Source: Candidatus Gastranaerophilales bacterium (GTDB lineage Bacteria > Cyanobacteriota > Vampirovibrionia > Gastranaerophilales > Gastranaerophilaceae). From it: a stretch of 64,000 bases of DNA. Below the pieces are notes generated by a model. That model saw only the letters and a program-made list of their open reading frames with translations, was not told the DNA's origin and ran no database searches. The translations under genes and the position numbers were made by a program. This document shows, piece by piece, positions 1 to 7,210 of this stretch (position 1 is its first letter; the number at the start of each line of letters is the position of its first letter). The stretch lies in NCBI GenBank assembly GCA_944324905.1, contig CALUYB010000001.1:211485-275484 (forward strand), in the 5' to 3' direction.

Positions 1-2
1 AA

Positions 3-263
3 AGTGGAATAGAGAGTGAAGGAGGTTGTGGAGCATTATACAGTAACGGTGTAAATTGTTCAGCTACAACAACATATGGCTTAAGTACTATGTTTGTATC
101 TCCATCTAATATATTTGACGCTGCTGAGTTTGGAAGTGCAGGAGCAGGCGGAGGCGGTGGAGGATATGCGTATAATACAACGATTTATCCAGATAATAAC
201 CCAGGGTACGGGGGTAACGGGCAAAACGGATATGTGTATTTGTATTGGACAGAGTATAACTAG
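3..263 (+). CDS. C-terminal end of a glycine-rich, probably surface-exposed protein (5' truncated by window edge)
   Basis: An open frame enters from the left edge and stops at TAG 261-263, giving about 86 residues. They include a Gly-only run (AGAGGGGGGYAY), many Tyr, Asn and Thr residues, two Cys (GGCGALYSNGVNCS) and the ending GYVYLYWTEYN. Gly-rich tails ending in aromatic beta-strand-like residues occur in phage-tail-like, pilin-like and other surface proteins, but the family cannot be named from this piece. A terminator-like hairpin follows directly (295-337). The gene converges on a reverse transcriptase/Avd pair of DGR type, so it is a candidate DGR target, although no C-type-lectin variable region is visible. 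An overlapping ORF in another frame (94-285) is rejected as a shadow. Confidence 0.6.
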   Translation, partial: SGIESEGGCGALYSNGVNCSATTTYGLSTMFVSPSNIFDAAEFGSAGAGGGGGGYAYNTTIYPDNNPGYGGNGQNGYVYLYWTEYN

Positions 264-294
264 AAAACAGGTTTTCGTATCTTAATTCTAAATT

Positions 295-337
295 GGGGTG
301 TACTCCAGGTAGACAAAAATACACCCCCCTTTTTTTA
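295..337 (+). terminator. Rho-independent terminator after the glycine-rich gene
   Basis: Inverted repeat GGGGTGTA (295-302) / TACACCCC (320-327), followed by C and a run of T to 337. It lies 32 bp after the stop of the upstream gene. On the other strand, where the reverse transcriptase gene ends at 335, it lacks a clean T run, so it serves mainly plus-strand transcription. Confidence 0.7.
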
Positions 338-1522
338 TTCTGTTTCATAGTTTGTTATAATTATTTTCGAAAAGTTTTCATCAGGATGAGTAAAAAGTGT
401 TGTAGATTTTAAGCACAATTTTTTTCTTAAGTTGTAACCGTTGACATGCTTGTACATTCCAAGGTAGCTGTTTATTTGGTTTCTAAATTTATTTAGTACT
501 TTTGGGTCAAATCTGTTTTTATCTTTTTCCCATTTTTTTACCGTATTAAAGGATTTTTTTATAATTCTTGTTCTTAAATGCAGACTGTTTGGCTTTATTA
601 CATGGCCTACAAAGTCAAAGCCCTTGCAAAGTGTGTTCATATTTTTCTTTTTATGGTTAAGTGAGAGCGCTAAGTTATTTTGCAAAAATTTATTTATTTC
701 AGCATAAGCATAGTTAAGATAGCCTGCGTCTTTGTCCATAAGCAACATGTCATCAACGTATCTGCAGTAATATTTGCACTTTAGCTTGTGTTTAACAAAT
801 TGATCAAGCGGATTTAAGTAAACATTTGAGAAAAACTGACTTGTGAGATTTCCTATAGGCAAACCTTTTTGTGGGTCAGTGTTAAAAAGACTTTTGTACT
901 TGGGCAATAAATCGTAAAGCCATGGGGGGGATTTCATGTAAACATTATTTTTAGGGTCATGAAAGAGCACTTTTTTAATTAAATTTAAAAGCCAAGGCTC
1001 AAAAACATATTTGCAAATTTCATTGTATAAAATTTCTTTGTCTATGCTGTTAAAGAAATTTCCTATGTCAGCTTTTAGAAAATATGCTCTTTGACTGTAG
1101 TTTCTTGTAATTTTTTTTGCATATTTTTTAGCTTGAATTGCGCCTTTTAGAGTTCCCCTCTTTGGAATACAGCTGTATGTGTCTAAAATAAATCTATTTG
1201 TAAAACGTTCTTTTATTGCATTGTAAATGAGGTGGTGAACAATTCTGTCTCTGAAGGCTCCTGCCCAGACCTCGCGCGGTTTTGGTTCGGTTACAATAAA
1301 GCAAATACTTTTGCCGATTTCATATGTATCGTTTACTATTTCTTCGTAAAGTTCAAAAATATTTTTTTCAAGTTCAAATTCAAAATCTATTGCCTGCATA
1401 GTGTTTCGTTTGTGTTTTCTGCAGTCGTAGTAAGCCTCAAAGAGTTTTGAAATTGAAAATTCTTGAAGTTTTATAAATTCTATTTTATTATTTTGTTTTT
1501 TCAAGTTCATTGTCAGAATCAC
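335..1522 (-). CDS. Reverse transcriptase of the diversity-generating retroelement type
   Basis: RNA-directed DNA polymerase, 395 aa from a GTG at 1522; an ATG at 1510 is an equally plausible start, and neither has a Shine-Dalgarno site. Visible motifs: REVWAGAFRDRIVHHL near residue 83, the motif A block KADIGNFFNSID (150-161), GLPIGNLTSQ (220-229), and the catalytic YVDD (255-258). The GLPIGNLTSQ block, in place of the QGxxxSP of retroviral and group II enzymes, is a hallmark of DGR reverse transcriptases. The gene overlaps the upstream avd-like gene by about 35 bp, implying translational coupling. In DGRs this enzyme copies a template RNA with adenine-directed errors into the variable end of a target gene. 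No template repeat was found between avd and RT. A different RT/four-helix-bundle system remains possible. Confidence 0.88.
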   Translation of the reverse strand: MILTMNLKKQNNKIEFIKLQEFSISKLFEAYYDCRKHKRNTMQAIDFEFELEKNIFELYEEIVNDTYEIGKSICFIVTEPKPREVWAGAFRDRIVHHLIYNAIKERFTNRFILDTYSCIPKRGTLKGAIQAKKYAKKITRNYSQRAYFLKADIGNFFNSIDKEILYNEICKYVFEPWLLNLIKKVLFHDPKNNVYMKSPPWLYDLLPKYKSLFNTDPQKGLPIGNLTSQFFSNVYLNPLDQFVKHKLKCKYYCRYVDDMLLMDKDAGYLNYAYAEINKFLQNNLALSLNHKKKNMNTLCKGFDFVGHVIKPNSLHLRTRIIKKSFNTVKKWEKDKNRFDPKVLNKFRNQINSYLGMYKHVNGYNLRKKLCLKSTTLFTHPDENFSKIIITNYETE

Positions 1523-1880
1523 AAATATTTTTAGAACTGTGCGAAAGCCAGCCGTTAAGCTGTTTTTCTATGTCTTGAGTCATTAGCGTGAGTTCAATGT
1601 ATTTGTCTTTTGAAATATTCTTTAGTTCATGTGAGAGTCTTAAAATTACGTTTAAATATTGTAATTTTTCAAGTAATTCCTTGATGATTTGCGCCCTGTC
1701 TTTAAGGTTTTGAGCTGAATTTGCCTTGTAAATCCATACGATAAAATCAATCCCGCCGTTGTTGAGCTTTTCGCCTAGAGTGTAGCGAAAATCGCGCTGA
1801 AAGTGGATTGTCTGCTTTGTTATTTCAGCTAAAAAATCAAAAGATTTCTTATATACGTTTAAATGGTGGTACTGTGCCAA
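1488..1880 (-). CDS. avd: Avd-like four-helix-bundle accessory protein of a DGR (S23 family)
   Basis: 130 aa starting with TTG at 1880, five bases after an ATAGG element. The sequence carries the pattern of Avd proteins: an opening LNVYKKSFDFLAEI, the block FRYTLGEKLNNGG (about 31-43), IYKANSAQ, LRLSHELKNI, and the ending KQLNGW. In known DGRs Avd forms a basic pentameric barrel that binds the reverse transcriptase and template RNA and is needed for mutagenic cDNA synthesis. Here it is the first gene of a two-gene transcript (avd then RT) read from the promoter at 1911-1939. The related S23 ribosomal intervening-sequence protein is the main alternative, but the adjacent DGR-type RT favours Avd. 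Confidence 0.85.
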   Translation of the reverse strand: MAQYHHLNVYKKSFDFLAEITKQTIHFQRDFRYTLGEKLNNGGIDFIVWIYKANSAQNLKDRAQIIKELLEKLQYLNVILRLSHELKNISKDKYIELTLMTQDIEKQLNGWLSHSSKNICDSDNELEKTK

Positions 1881-1910
1881 TTTGCCTATCCGTTGTTATA
1901 TACAAAGTCA

Positions 1911-1939
1911 ATTATACATAAGCGCAGCAATTCTTTCAA
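1911..1939 (-). promoter_or_regulatory. Sigma-70-like promoter for avd-RT
   Basis: On the minus strand TTGAAA (1939-1934), a 17-bp spacer, then TATAAT (1916-1911). Transcription would start near 1904, about 24 nt before the avd start codon. The short leader leaves no room for a template repeat upstream of avd on this transcript. Confidence 0.6.
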
Positions 1940-2291
1940 GCGTTATTATTTGCTTTATAATTTGAATAAATATTTGAAAAACCTTGTGTGGTAAGGGTTT
2001 TAATATATAAAATATGTTTATATATTGTATCGATATGTAAATATAATTTATAATATTGTTAACCTTTGCGTAATTTGTTATTATGCGCCCAACCGTCACA
2101 CTGCGCGCCCAACCTGTCACCCTGAACACTAAAACCTGTCACCCTGAACTCGTTTCAGGGTCTAATCCTTTTGCGCGTTAATTTTTCAGATGCTGAAATA
2201 AATTCAGCATGACAGGGGGGTTGAGTTCAGCATGACAGGGGGTTATTTGGCATAATTAGGGATTATTTGTGCGGGAGTTTAGTGTTATGCA
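1940..2291. repeat. Intergenic stretch with REP-like palindromic repeats (cluster A, about 2085-2245)
   Basis: The stretch has no convincing gene; the ORF 1908-2129 is made of repeat and AT-rich sequence. From about 2085 to 2245 it carries short palindromic units: CCTGTCACCCTGAAC variants, CCCTGAACTCGTTTCAGGG (2143-2161) and TGCTGAAATAAATTCAGCA (2191-2209), with flanking GTCA/TGAC. The same family recurs at 18784-19257 and 21980-22160. Such units are usually intergenic, form hairpins, and can terminate transcription or stabilise mRNA. Confidence 0.75.
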
Positions 2292-2400
2292 TAAAAAAAA
2301 GCCGTCCTAAAAGGCGGCTACTAGACTTGGGGAGGAGGTTTTGAGTTAGGACTTATGTCCTTATGTTTTTCTTAACGGTTCAAGTTTTCAAACCTTTAAA
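2292..2400 (-). ncRNA. Possible small RNA on the minus strand with a terminator
   Basis: Reading the minus strand from about 2400, there is a small hairpin (AGGAC-ATAA-GTCCT, near 2346-2359), an unpaired CU-rich stretch (AACCTCCTCCCCAAG, 2327-2341), then a hairpin AGCCG...CGGCT (2300-2319) followed by eight T. Two hairpins around a CU-rich single-stranded core and a terminal U run are typical of trans-acting sRNAs, and the CU-rich core could pair with Shine-Dalgarno sequences. No good promoter was found, the terminator stem is short with an A-C mismatch, and no minus-strand gene lies upstream that it could serve. Confidence 0.3.
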
Positions 2401-2454
2401 TATATCATCCATATGCATTAATTTTTAAAAAAAGTTCAATATTTATAACCGTTT

Positions 2455-2463
2455 TGATAAAAT
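2455..2463 (+). promoter_or_regulatory. Extended -10 promoter giving a leaderless start for the hydrolase gene
   Basis: TGATAAAAT (2455-2463) is an extended -10 box six bases before the ATG at 2470. There is no Shine-Dalgarno sequence, so the transcript probably begins at or next to the ATG. Confidence 0.45.
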
Positions 2464-2469
2464 ATAAGT

Positions 2470-3246
2470 ATGAAAAAATTTTTAGCATTATTATTGATAA
2501 TATTTTTTGCTTTTACCTTATTAGGTGCAGATGCTGCGCAAAAAAAGAAAAGGGTCAAAAAGCCTAGAATTAAAACAAAGGTCGAACTTGAGGCAAAAGA
2601 CGGGTTTTTGCTTGTTGGCGATTTATATTTTGCGCCTCAAAGAAAACCTGCTCGTCCTCTTATAATCTTGCTGCACTCCTTTGGCTCAAGAGCAAGTGAT
2701 TGGGGTAATTTGAGTGAAAATTTGCGACTTAAAAACTTTAATGTTTTGGCTCTTGATTTAAGAGGTCATGGGCGCAGTGTTTACATGAAAAACTTGAAAT
2801 TTAAATCCAGAATGAATTTTACAAAAGATGACTGGGCAAAAATGCCTATTGATGTTGTAAGTTCGATTGATTATATTAGAAAAAATTATCCGCAAATTAA
2901 CACTGATGAAATATACATTGTAGGTGCTGATTTAGGCGCAAATATGGCTGTTTTGGCGGCTGCAGTTATGAAAATTAAGCCTTTGAAAATGGTTTTAATT
3001 TCACCTTATGTTTCATTTAAAAACCTTGATATTGCGCTTGTTGTGCCAAGATTAAATACTGTACCTATGATGGTTATGGCGTCAAAAGCTGATAAATATT
3101 CTTATTCTCAATCGGATATCATCTACAGGCTTATTCACTCGCCAAAGGTTTTAAAGTTATATGACCAGGGTGGTTCGGGGAATCTGCTTTTAAAACGCAA
3201 TCCAAGTTCTTATGATGAAATTATAAAATACATTTCAGATAAATAG
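2470..3246 (+). CDS. Exported alpha/beta-hydrolase-fold protein with a degenerate catalytic triad
   Basis: 258 aa with an N-terminal signal peptide (about 1-22, ending near LLGADAAQ) and a basic stretch after it. The fold is shown by LLHSFGSRASDW (oxyanion region, about 68-79), ALDLRGHGRS (94-103), and the nucleophile elbow VGADLGANMA (151-160). Known lipases and esterases have GxSxG; here Ser is replaced by Asp154. The acid is plausible (ASKAD, D208), but where the family has a catalytic His (GHG) the sequence reads GGSGN (235-239), so the His is missing. Asp nucleophiles occur in epoxide hydrolases and dehalogenases, but those still need His. The protein may be a non-catalytic periplasmic relative. 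No operon partner is clear. Confidence 0.75.
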   Translation: MKKFLALLLIIFFAFTLLGADAAQKKKRVKKPRIKTKVELEAKDGFLLVGDLYFAPQRKPARPLIILLHSFGSRASDWGNLSENLRLKNFNVLALDLRGHGRSVYMKNLKFKSRMNFTKDDWAKMPIDVVSSIDYIRKNYPQINTDEIYIVGADLGANMAVLAAAVMKIKPLKMVLISPYVSFKNLDIALVVPRLNTVPMMVMASKADKYSYSQSDIIYRLIHSPKVLKLYDQGGSGNLLLKRNPSSYDEIIKYISDK

Positions 3247-3303
3247 ATGATTTAAAATACTCTACAAACATATATAGTATTCATATATCACAGGGAGTAG
3301 GGT

Positions 3304-4167
3304 ATGGCAGGAAATTTAAAAAGAAAACTTGAAATAAGTGAAGGTTTAAGGGTTGTAAAAGCCCCTAAAACAAAGCCATACAGCGATATTGATTTAAACA
3401 ATTGGAAAATGTATTCGCATATTAAAACAGGCTCGCTGTGGGAATTTTCTTCGCGTGATAAGTCAAATGGTCACAGTTATGACTACCATGGCAACTATAT
3501 TCCACAAATTGCAACGCAGCTTTTTGAGCGTTTTACAAAGAAAAATGACATTGTTTTAGACTTGTTCTTTGGCTCGGGTACATCAGGCATTGAGGCTCTT
3601 AATATGGGCAGAAGGTGCATCGGGGTTGAGCTGAAGCAAGATATGGTGGATTATGTTTCAAATAAGTTTTCAAAGCGCGAGCTTGTTTCAAAAATGAACA
3701 TAATTTGCGCAGACAGCACATCGAGCGTCGCAAAAGAAAAAATCGAAGCACGTCTTGATGTTATGGGTTCAAAAGCTGCTCAGTTCCTTGTTTTGCACCC
3801 ACCATACGATGATATTATAAAATTTAGCGATAAAAAAGAAGATTTGTCTAATTGCGCGACAACTGAGGAGTTTTATGAGCTTTTCAAAAAAGTTGCAAAA
3901 AATGGTTATGATTTGCTTGAAAAAGGTAGATTTGCAGCGCTTATAATAGGCGATAAGTATGCTAATTCGCGCCTTGTGAATTTGAGTTTTGAGTGCCAAA
4001 GACGTATGGAAGAATTAGGTTTTATTACAAAAGCTGTCATTGTAAAAAATATCACAGGTAACGAAAAGGCAAAAGGCAAGCAGGCAAATTTATGGCGCTA
4101 TCGCGCTCTTGCAGGCGGTTTTTATACTTTTGACCATGAATATATTATGGTTTTTCAAAAATTATAA
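3304..4167 (+). CDS. Orphan DNA methyltransferase (N6-adenine or N4-cytosine type)
   Basis: 287 aa with an upstream GGGAG site six bases before ATG. The SAM-binding motif I is VLDLFFGSGTSGIE (84-97), preceded by a region (YHGNYIPQIATQLFERF) like the motif X segment of beta-class enzymes. Motif IV reads LVLHPPYDD (162-170), a variant of the [DN]PPY catalytic motif with His first. The order X-I-IV differs from the usual beta-class order, in which IV precedes I. No restriction endonuclease or specificity subunit lies nearby, so it looks solitary and may serve epigenetic marking or be part of a decayed system. Its last 6 bp overlap the end of the convergent gene. Confidence 0.82.
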   Translation: MAGNLKRKLEISEGLRVVKAPKTKPYSDIDLNNWKMYSHIKTGSLWEFSSRDKSNGHSYDYHGNYIPQIATQLFERFTKKNDIVLDLFFGSGTSGIEALNMGRRCIGVELKQDMVDYVSNKFSKRELVSKMNIICADSTSSVAKEKIEARLDVMGSKAAQFLVLHPPYDDIIKFSDKKEDLSNCATTEEFYELFKKVAKNGYDLLEKGRFAALIIGDKYANSRLVNLSFECQRRMEELGFITKAVIVKNITGNEKAKGKQANLWRYRALAGGFYTFDHEYIMVFQKL

Positions 4168-6288
4168 ATTATTCAACTGTTCAAGAATTCTTTTTTCAAC
4201 TTTGTCAGCTTTTAAAATGGCATTGTTGACATTAGGATCAAGAGCTTGTTCTTGTGAGTCTGATTTTATTGTACATTCTGATGATGGAATGTATGTCCTG
4301 ACAGGTTCAAGAGGGTCTTGTTTTTCTTGTTTGGCATCTTCTTGAGTTGCTGCTTGTTCTTCTTCTTTTTTCTTTCCTAAGCCGAATAAGTCCATTTGGC
4401 TTTTAGAATTGTTATCAATTGCATTTAAACTTTGTGTGCCATTAGCTTGCGCAGGTGTGTTTTGTATTTTAGGCTGAATTTGCTGAGGGTTTTGCGCTTG
4501 CGTTGGCTGTGCCGGTTGTTCTTGTTTAATGTATTTTGGGTTTATTAAAGAGTTATTTTGAGGGGTGTTTTGAACTTTTAGCTCACCGTTTAAATATTTA
4601 ACTAGTAAATCAGGATTTTGTAAAAGTTCATTTGCAAATTGCGGGTCGCTTTGCATTTTTTGCATAAGTTCAGGGTTAGCTGCAAGTTTTTGCATCATTT
4701 CTTCCTGAGTCATATTTAATGGATTATTTTTATCAGCTTTTTTATCTTCTTTATCTTCATCAAGTATAGAGTTTGACGGTTTGCCAAATATTAAATGAGA
4801 GATTTTTGTCACACCTTTTGAAATAAAAGGACCTACGACCATCAAGCCTACAGCAAGCCTTAGAACTGTACCAAAGCCCTTGCCTCTTGCTTTATTTGCA
4901 AAGCCTTTAATTTTATTAAAGAATGCGCCGCCAAGTGACTTATCTGCAGTATCAACAAATGGCATAATTGTTTCTGCATCTAAACCTGTTGAGAATACTT
5001 TACCCAAGAATTTAAAAGGTTTTTGCCAGAATTTTGCATCTCCTTTTAAGAATTCTTTTATTTTTTTAGATTCTTTTAAGTAATCAATATGAGAAATTGT
5101 GCCTGATGCTACTTTTTCATTTAATTCTTTAACCATAGTGCGGTATGTATTAACTGCAGCTTTTTGGTCTTTAAGATTATTTGCGCCGTTAATGCCTATG
5201 TATTTTAAACCGCCAAGGGTATGTGATGCCTGTACTTGAAATGGAATTGACAAGAAATAACCAAAGTCATTTGCAACGTTTTCAGTAAATGTAGAGAATT
5301 TTTCACCTTCTGGCGCGTCCATGGCTTTTCTGATTGCTTGAGCAAACATTACCGCTTGAATGATAATCATTATTTTGCCGCCGGCACCGCCGTTTGTAGT
5401 GCCTTCAAGGGTTTTTAAAGCTGTTTTTGGTAAGCTTTTACCTAAGTTTGTAGCTTCCTTGCCAAGGGCAGCGTCGTTTTTGTAAATGGCATTTAGTTTA
5501 TTTGCCATTTCTTTAAAAGAACCTTTTCTTTTTAAGAAAGGAATATTTGGAATTCTTAAATTAAAACCAATGTTTGTAAATGGAATGCCTATGCGCGTGT
5601 TTATAATATTATCAACTGTTACTTTAACATTTGAATTGCTCAACCTTTTGGTTAAATCCATAATTTGAGCTTTGTTATTTTCGCAATTTTCAAATAAATC
5701 TCCAATGTAACTTAGGGCTTCTTGACCTGTTTTTCCTTTGAAATCCGTACCTTCAAGCAATTTTAGCAGGTCTTTGCCATTTTTCTCAGGGTTATTTTTC
5801 AAGTGATATTCAAGCATAGACTTGATATCTGACATAATAAAACTGTTAATGCCTCTTGCCTGACTTTTAGCCATAGAGTTTTGCGGTTTTGTTGGTGTTT
5901 TTAAACTCCTTAATATGTCAAATTTGTCAATAAAATTATTTATACCTGTTCTGATTTTTTTCTCGTTGCTGTTTTTAAAATGTTTTTTTGCAAAATTATC
6001 AGCCCTTGTGCCGATTTTACCAAGCCAGCTTTTGTCCCAATCACAGTCTAATTTATTATTTAAAAATTGGCAAAATTGAGCAAGACCAAGCCATATAACA
6101 CCTGTTAAACCAACTGTAATGGGGTCTGTTTTTGCGCTGTTTGCTGCTTTAACAGCAGGGTTTTCACCAACGCGTTCTTTAACGTCGTAGTTTTGTACAC
6201 TCTGAGGCAATTTTTGGTTAAGTTGTTGCGGTACAACATCTTTCACTGCGCCATAGTTCATATTATTTGAATAATTGTTTGTGATCAT
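4162..6288 (-). CDS. Large unrecognised protein with hydrophobic segments and STI1-like repeats
   Basis: 708 aa if translation starts at the ATG at 6288, which has an AAGG site at a good distance; an upstream ATG at 6327 adds 13 residues without such a site. The family is not recognised. Visible features are a Gln/Asn-rich N-terminus, hydrophobic stretches near residues 315-335 (GGKIMIIIQAVMFAQAIRKA) and 475-500, an acidic-basic segment, then about 520-566 a repeat-like region (QKLAANPELMQKMQSDPQF, ELLQNPDLL) resembling the Asn-Pro/Asp-Pro helices of STI1 domains, and a Pro/Gln-rich tail. No signal peptide is seen. It sits alone between convergent and divergent neighbours. It may be a membrane-associated structural or chaperone-like protein; this is speculation. 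Confidence 0.8.
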   Translation of the reverse strand: MITNNYSNNMNYGAVKDVVPQQLNQKLPQSVQNYDVKERVGENPAVKAANSAKTDPITVGLTGVIWLGLAQFCQFLNNKLDCDWDKSWLGKIGTRADNFAKKHFKNSNEKKIRTGINNFIDKFDILRSLKTPTKPQNSMAKSQARGINSFIMSDIKSMLEYHLKNNPEKNGKDLLKLLEGTDFKGKTGQEALSYIGDLFENCENNKAQIMDLTKRLSNSNVKVTVDNIINTRIGIPFTNIGFNLRIPNIPFLKRKGSFKEMANKLNAIYKNDAALGKEATNLGKSLPKTALKTLEGTTNGGAGGKIMIIIQAVMFAQAIRKAMDAPEGEKFSTFTENVANDFGYFLSIPFQVQASHTLGGLKYIGINGANNLKDQKAAVNTYRTMVKELNEKVASGTISHIDYLKESKKIKEFLKGDAKFWQKPFKFLGKVFSTGLDAETIMPFVDTADKSLGGAFFNKIKGFANKARGKGFGTVLRLAVGLMVVGPFISKGVTKISHLIFGKPSNSILDEDKEDKKADKNNPLNMTQEEMMQKLAANPELMQKMQSDPQFANELLQNPDLLVKYLNGELKVQNTPQNNSLINPKYIKQEQPAQPTQAQNPQQIQPKIQNTPAQANGTQSLNAIDNNSKSQMDLFGLGKKKEEEQAATQEDAKQEKQDPLEPVRTYIPSSECTIKSDSQEQALDPNVNNAILKADKVEKRILEQLNNL

Positions 6289-6394
6289 AATTTTGCCTTG
6301 ATATGAGTATATATAAAATAAAAACAAATTAATCTCAAAATTTGCCTAAAAATAAAAATTTAATATTTTAGTTAATGTTTATGATTTTAATGTA

Positions 6395-6403
6395 TGCTAT
6401 AAT
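6395..6403 (+). promoter_or_regulatory. Extended -10 promoter for etfB-etfA
   Basis: TGCTATAAT, an extended -10 box with a perfect TATAAT hexamer, 24 bp before the TTG start of etfB. The -35 region is poor, as expected for extended -10 promoters. Confidence 0.5.
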
Positions 6404-6427
6404 TTTTAGATAAAACGGAGTAGAAAT

Positions 6428-7210
6428 TTGCACATAGTTGTTTGTATAAAACAGGTCGCAGATACCAACAATATTAGGTGGAGCAAGGAAAATAACCTTT
6501 TAAGAGAGGGTATGCTCTCAATTTTAAATCCTTGCGACAATTGGGCAATTGAGCGCGCACTTGAGATTAAGAAAAAGTTTAAAAATGCTACAGTGAGCGT
6601 GTTTTCTATGGGTCCAATGCAGGCAAAAAATGTTGTAGAATATGCCATTGCACGTGGTTGCGATAGGGGAATTTTATTGTGTGACAAGGCTTTTGCAGGG
6701 TCTGATACGTTGTCTACGGGAAGAATTTTATCAAGCGCAATTAAAAAAATCGTTCCTGATTTTAATTTAATTATTTGCGGTCAATACGCACAAGATGGCG
6801 ATACAGCCCAAACTGGGCCTACTCTGGCAGGTTTTTTAAATATTCCTGTTGTAACTTGTGTTGATGAAATAGTTAATTCTGATATGAAAATGTCGATTTT
6901 GAAACAAAATTTAGCAGAAGGAATTAATATAGTAGAAGTTCAAAATCCTTGTGTGGTATGTGTTTTAAAGGGTAAAGGAGCTATAAAACCGCTTTGTGTT
7001 GCGGATTATGTTCGTGCGCAAGATATTGGAGTTGAGGTTTTTGACATCAAAAAATTAGGCTTAAATCCTTCTCAAACAGGCATTTTAGGCTCACCGACTT
7101 TTGTTTCAAAGGCTTTTAAATTAAAACACAACAGGCGTCAAATTGCAATTGAAAATCCGAAAGATTTTTTGTGCAGAATAATAACGAGTGGGGGCAAAAT
7201 TGGCGAATAA
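6428..7210 (+). CDS. etfB: Electron transfer flavoprotein beta subunit
   Basis: 260 aa starting with TTG, with a CGGAG site upstream. The opening HIVVCIKQVAD, the segment LNPCDNWAIERALEIK, DTLSTGRILSSAIK, and the AMP-binding block ICGQYAQDGDTAQTGP (about 116-131) identify the EtfB/FixA family. With EtfA it forms a soluble heterodimer carrying FAD (and AMP or a second FAD) that passes electrons between dehydrogenases and a quinone, ferredoxin or acyl-CoA dehydrogenase partner. Its stop overlaps the start of etfA, so both are made from one transcript. No partner dehydrogenase is adjacent, so the redox partner is unknown. Confidence 0.93.
   Translation: MHIVVCIKQVADTNNIRWSKENNLLREGMLSILNPCDNWAIERALEIKKKFKNATVSVFSMGPMQAKNVVEYAIARGCDRGILLCDKAFAGSDTLSTGRILSSAIKKIVPDFNLIICGQYAQDGDTAQTGPTLAGFLNIPVVTCVDEIVNSDMKMSILKQNLAEGINIVEVQNPCVVCVLKGKGAIKPLCVADYVRAQDIGVEVFDIKKLGLNPSQTGILGSPTFVSKAFKLKHNRRQIAIENPKDFLCRIITSGGKIGE

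Noticed and set aside
94..285. ORF on the plus strand near the left edge
   Set aside because: It overlaps the glycine-rich frame 3-263 in another frame, has no ribosome binding site, and its start lies inside that open frame.
1908..2129. Minus-strand ORF of 73 aa in the intergenic region
   Set aside because: Composed of REP-like and AT-rich sequence with no start signal; it crosses the avd promoter.
1881..2469. Search for a DGR template repeat upstream of avd
   Set aside because: Apart from palindromic repeats and the possible sRNA, no stretch resembles the 3' end of the glycine-rich gene.
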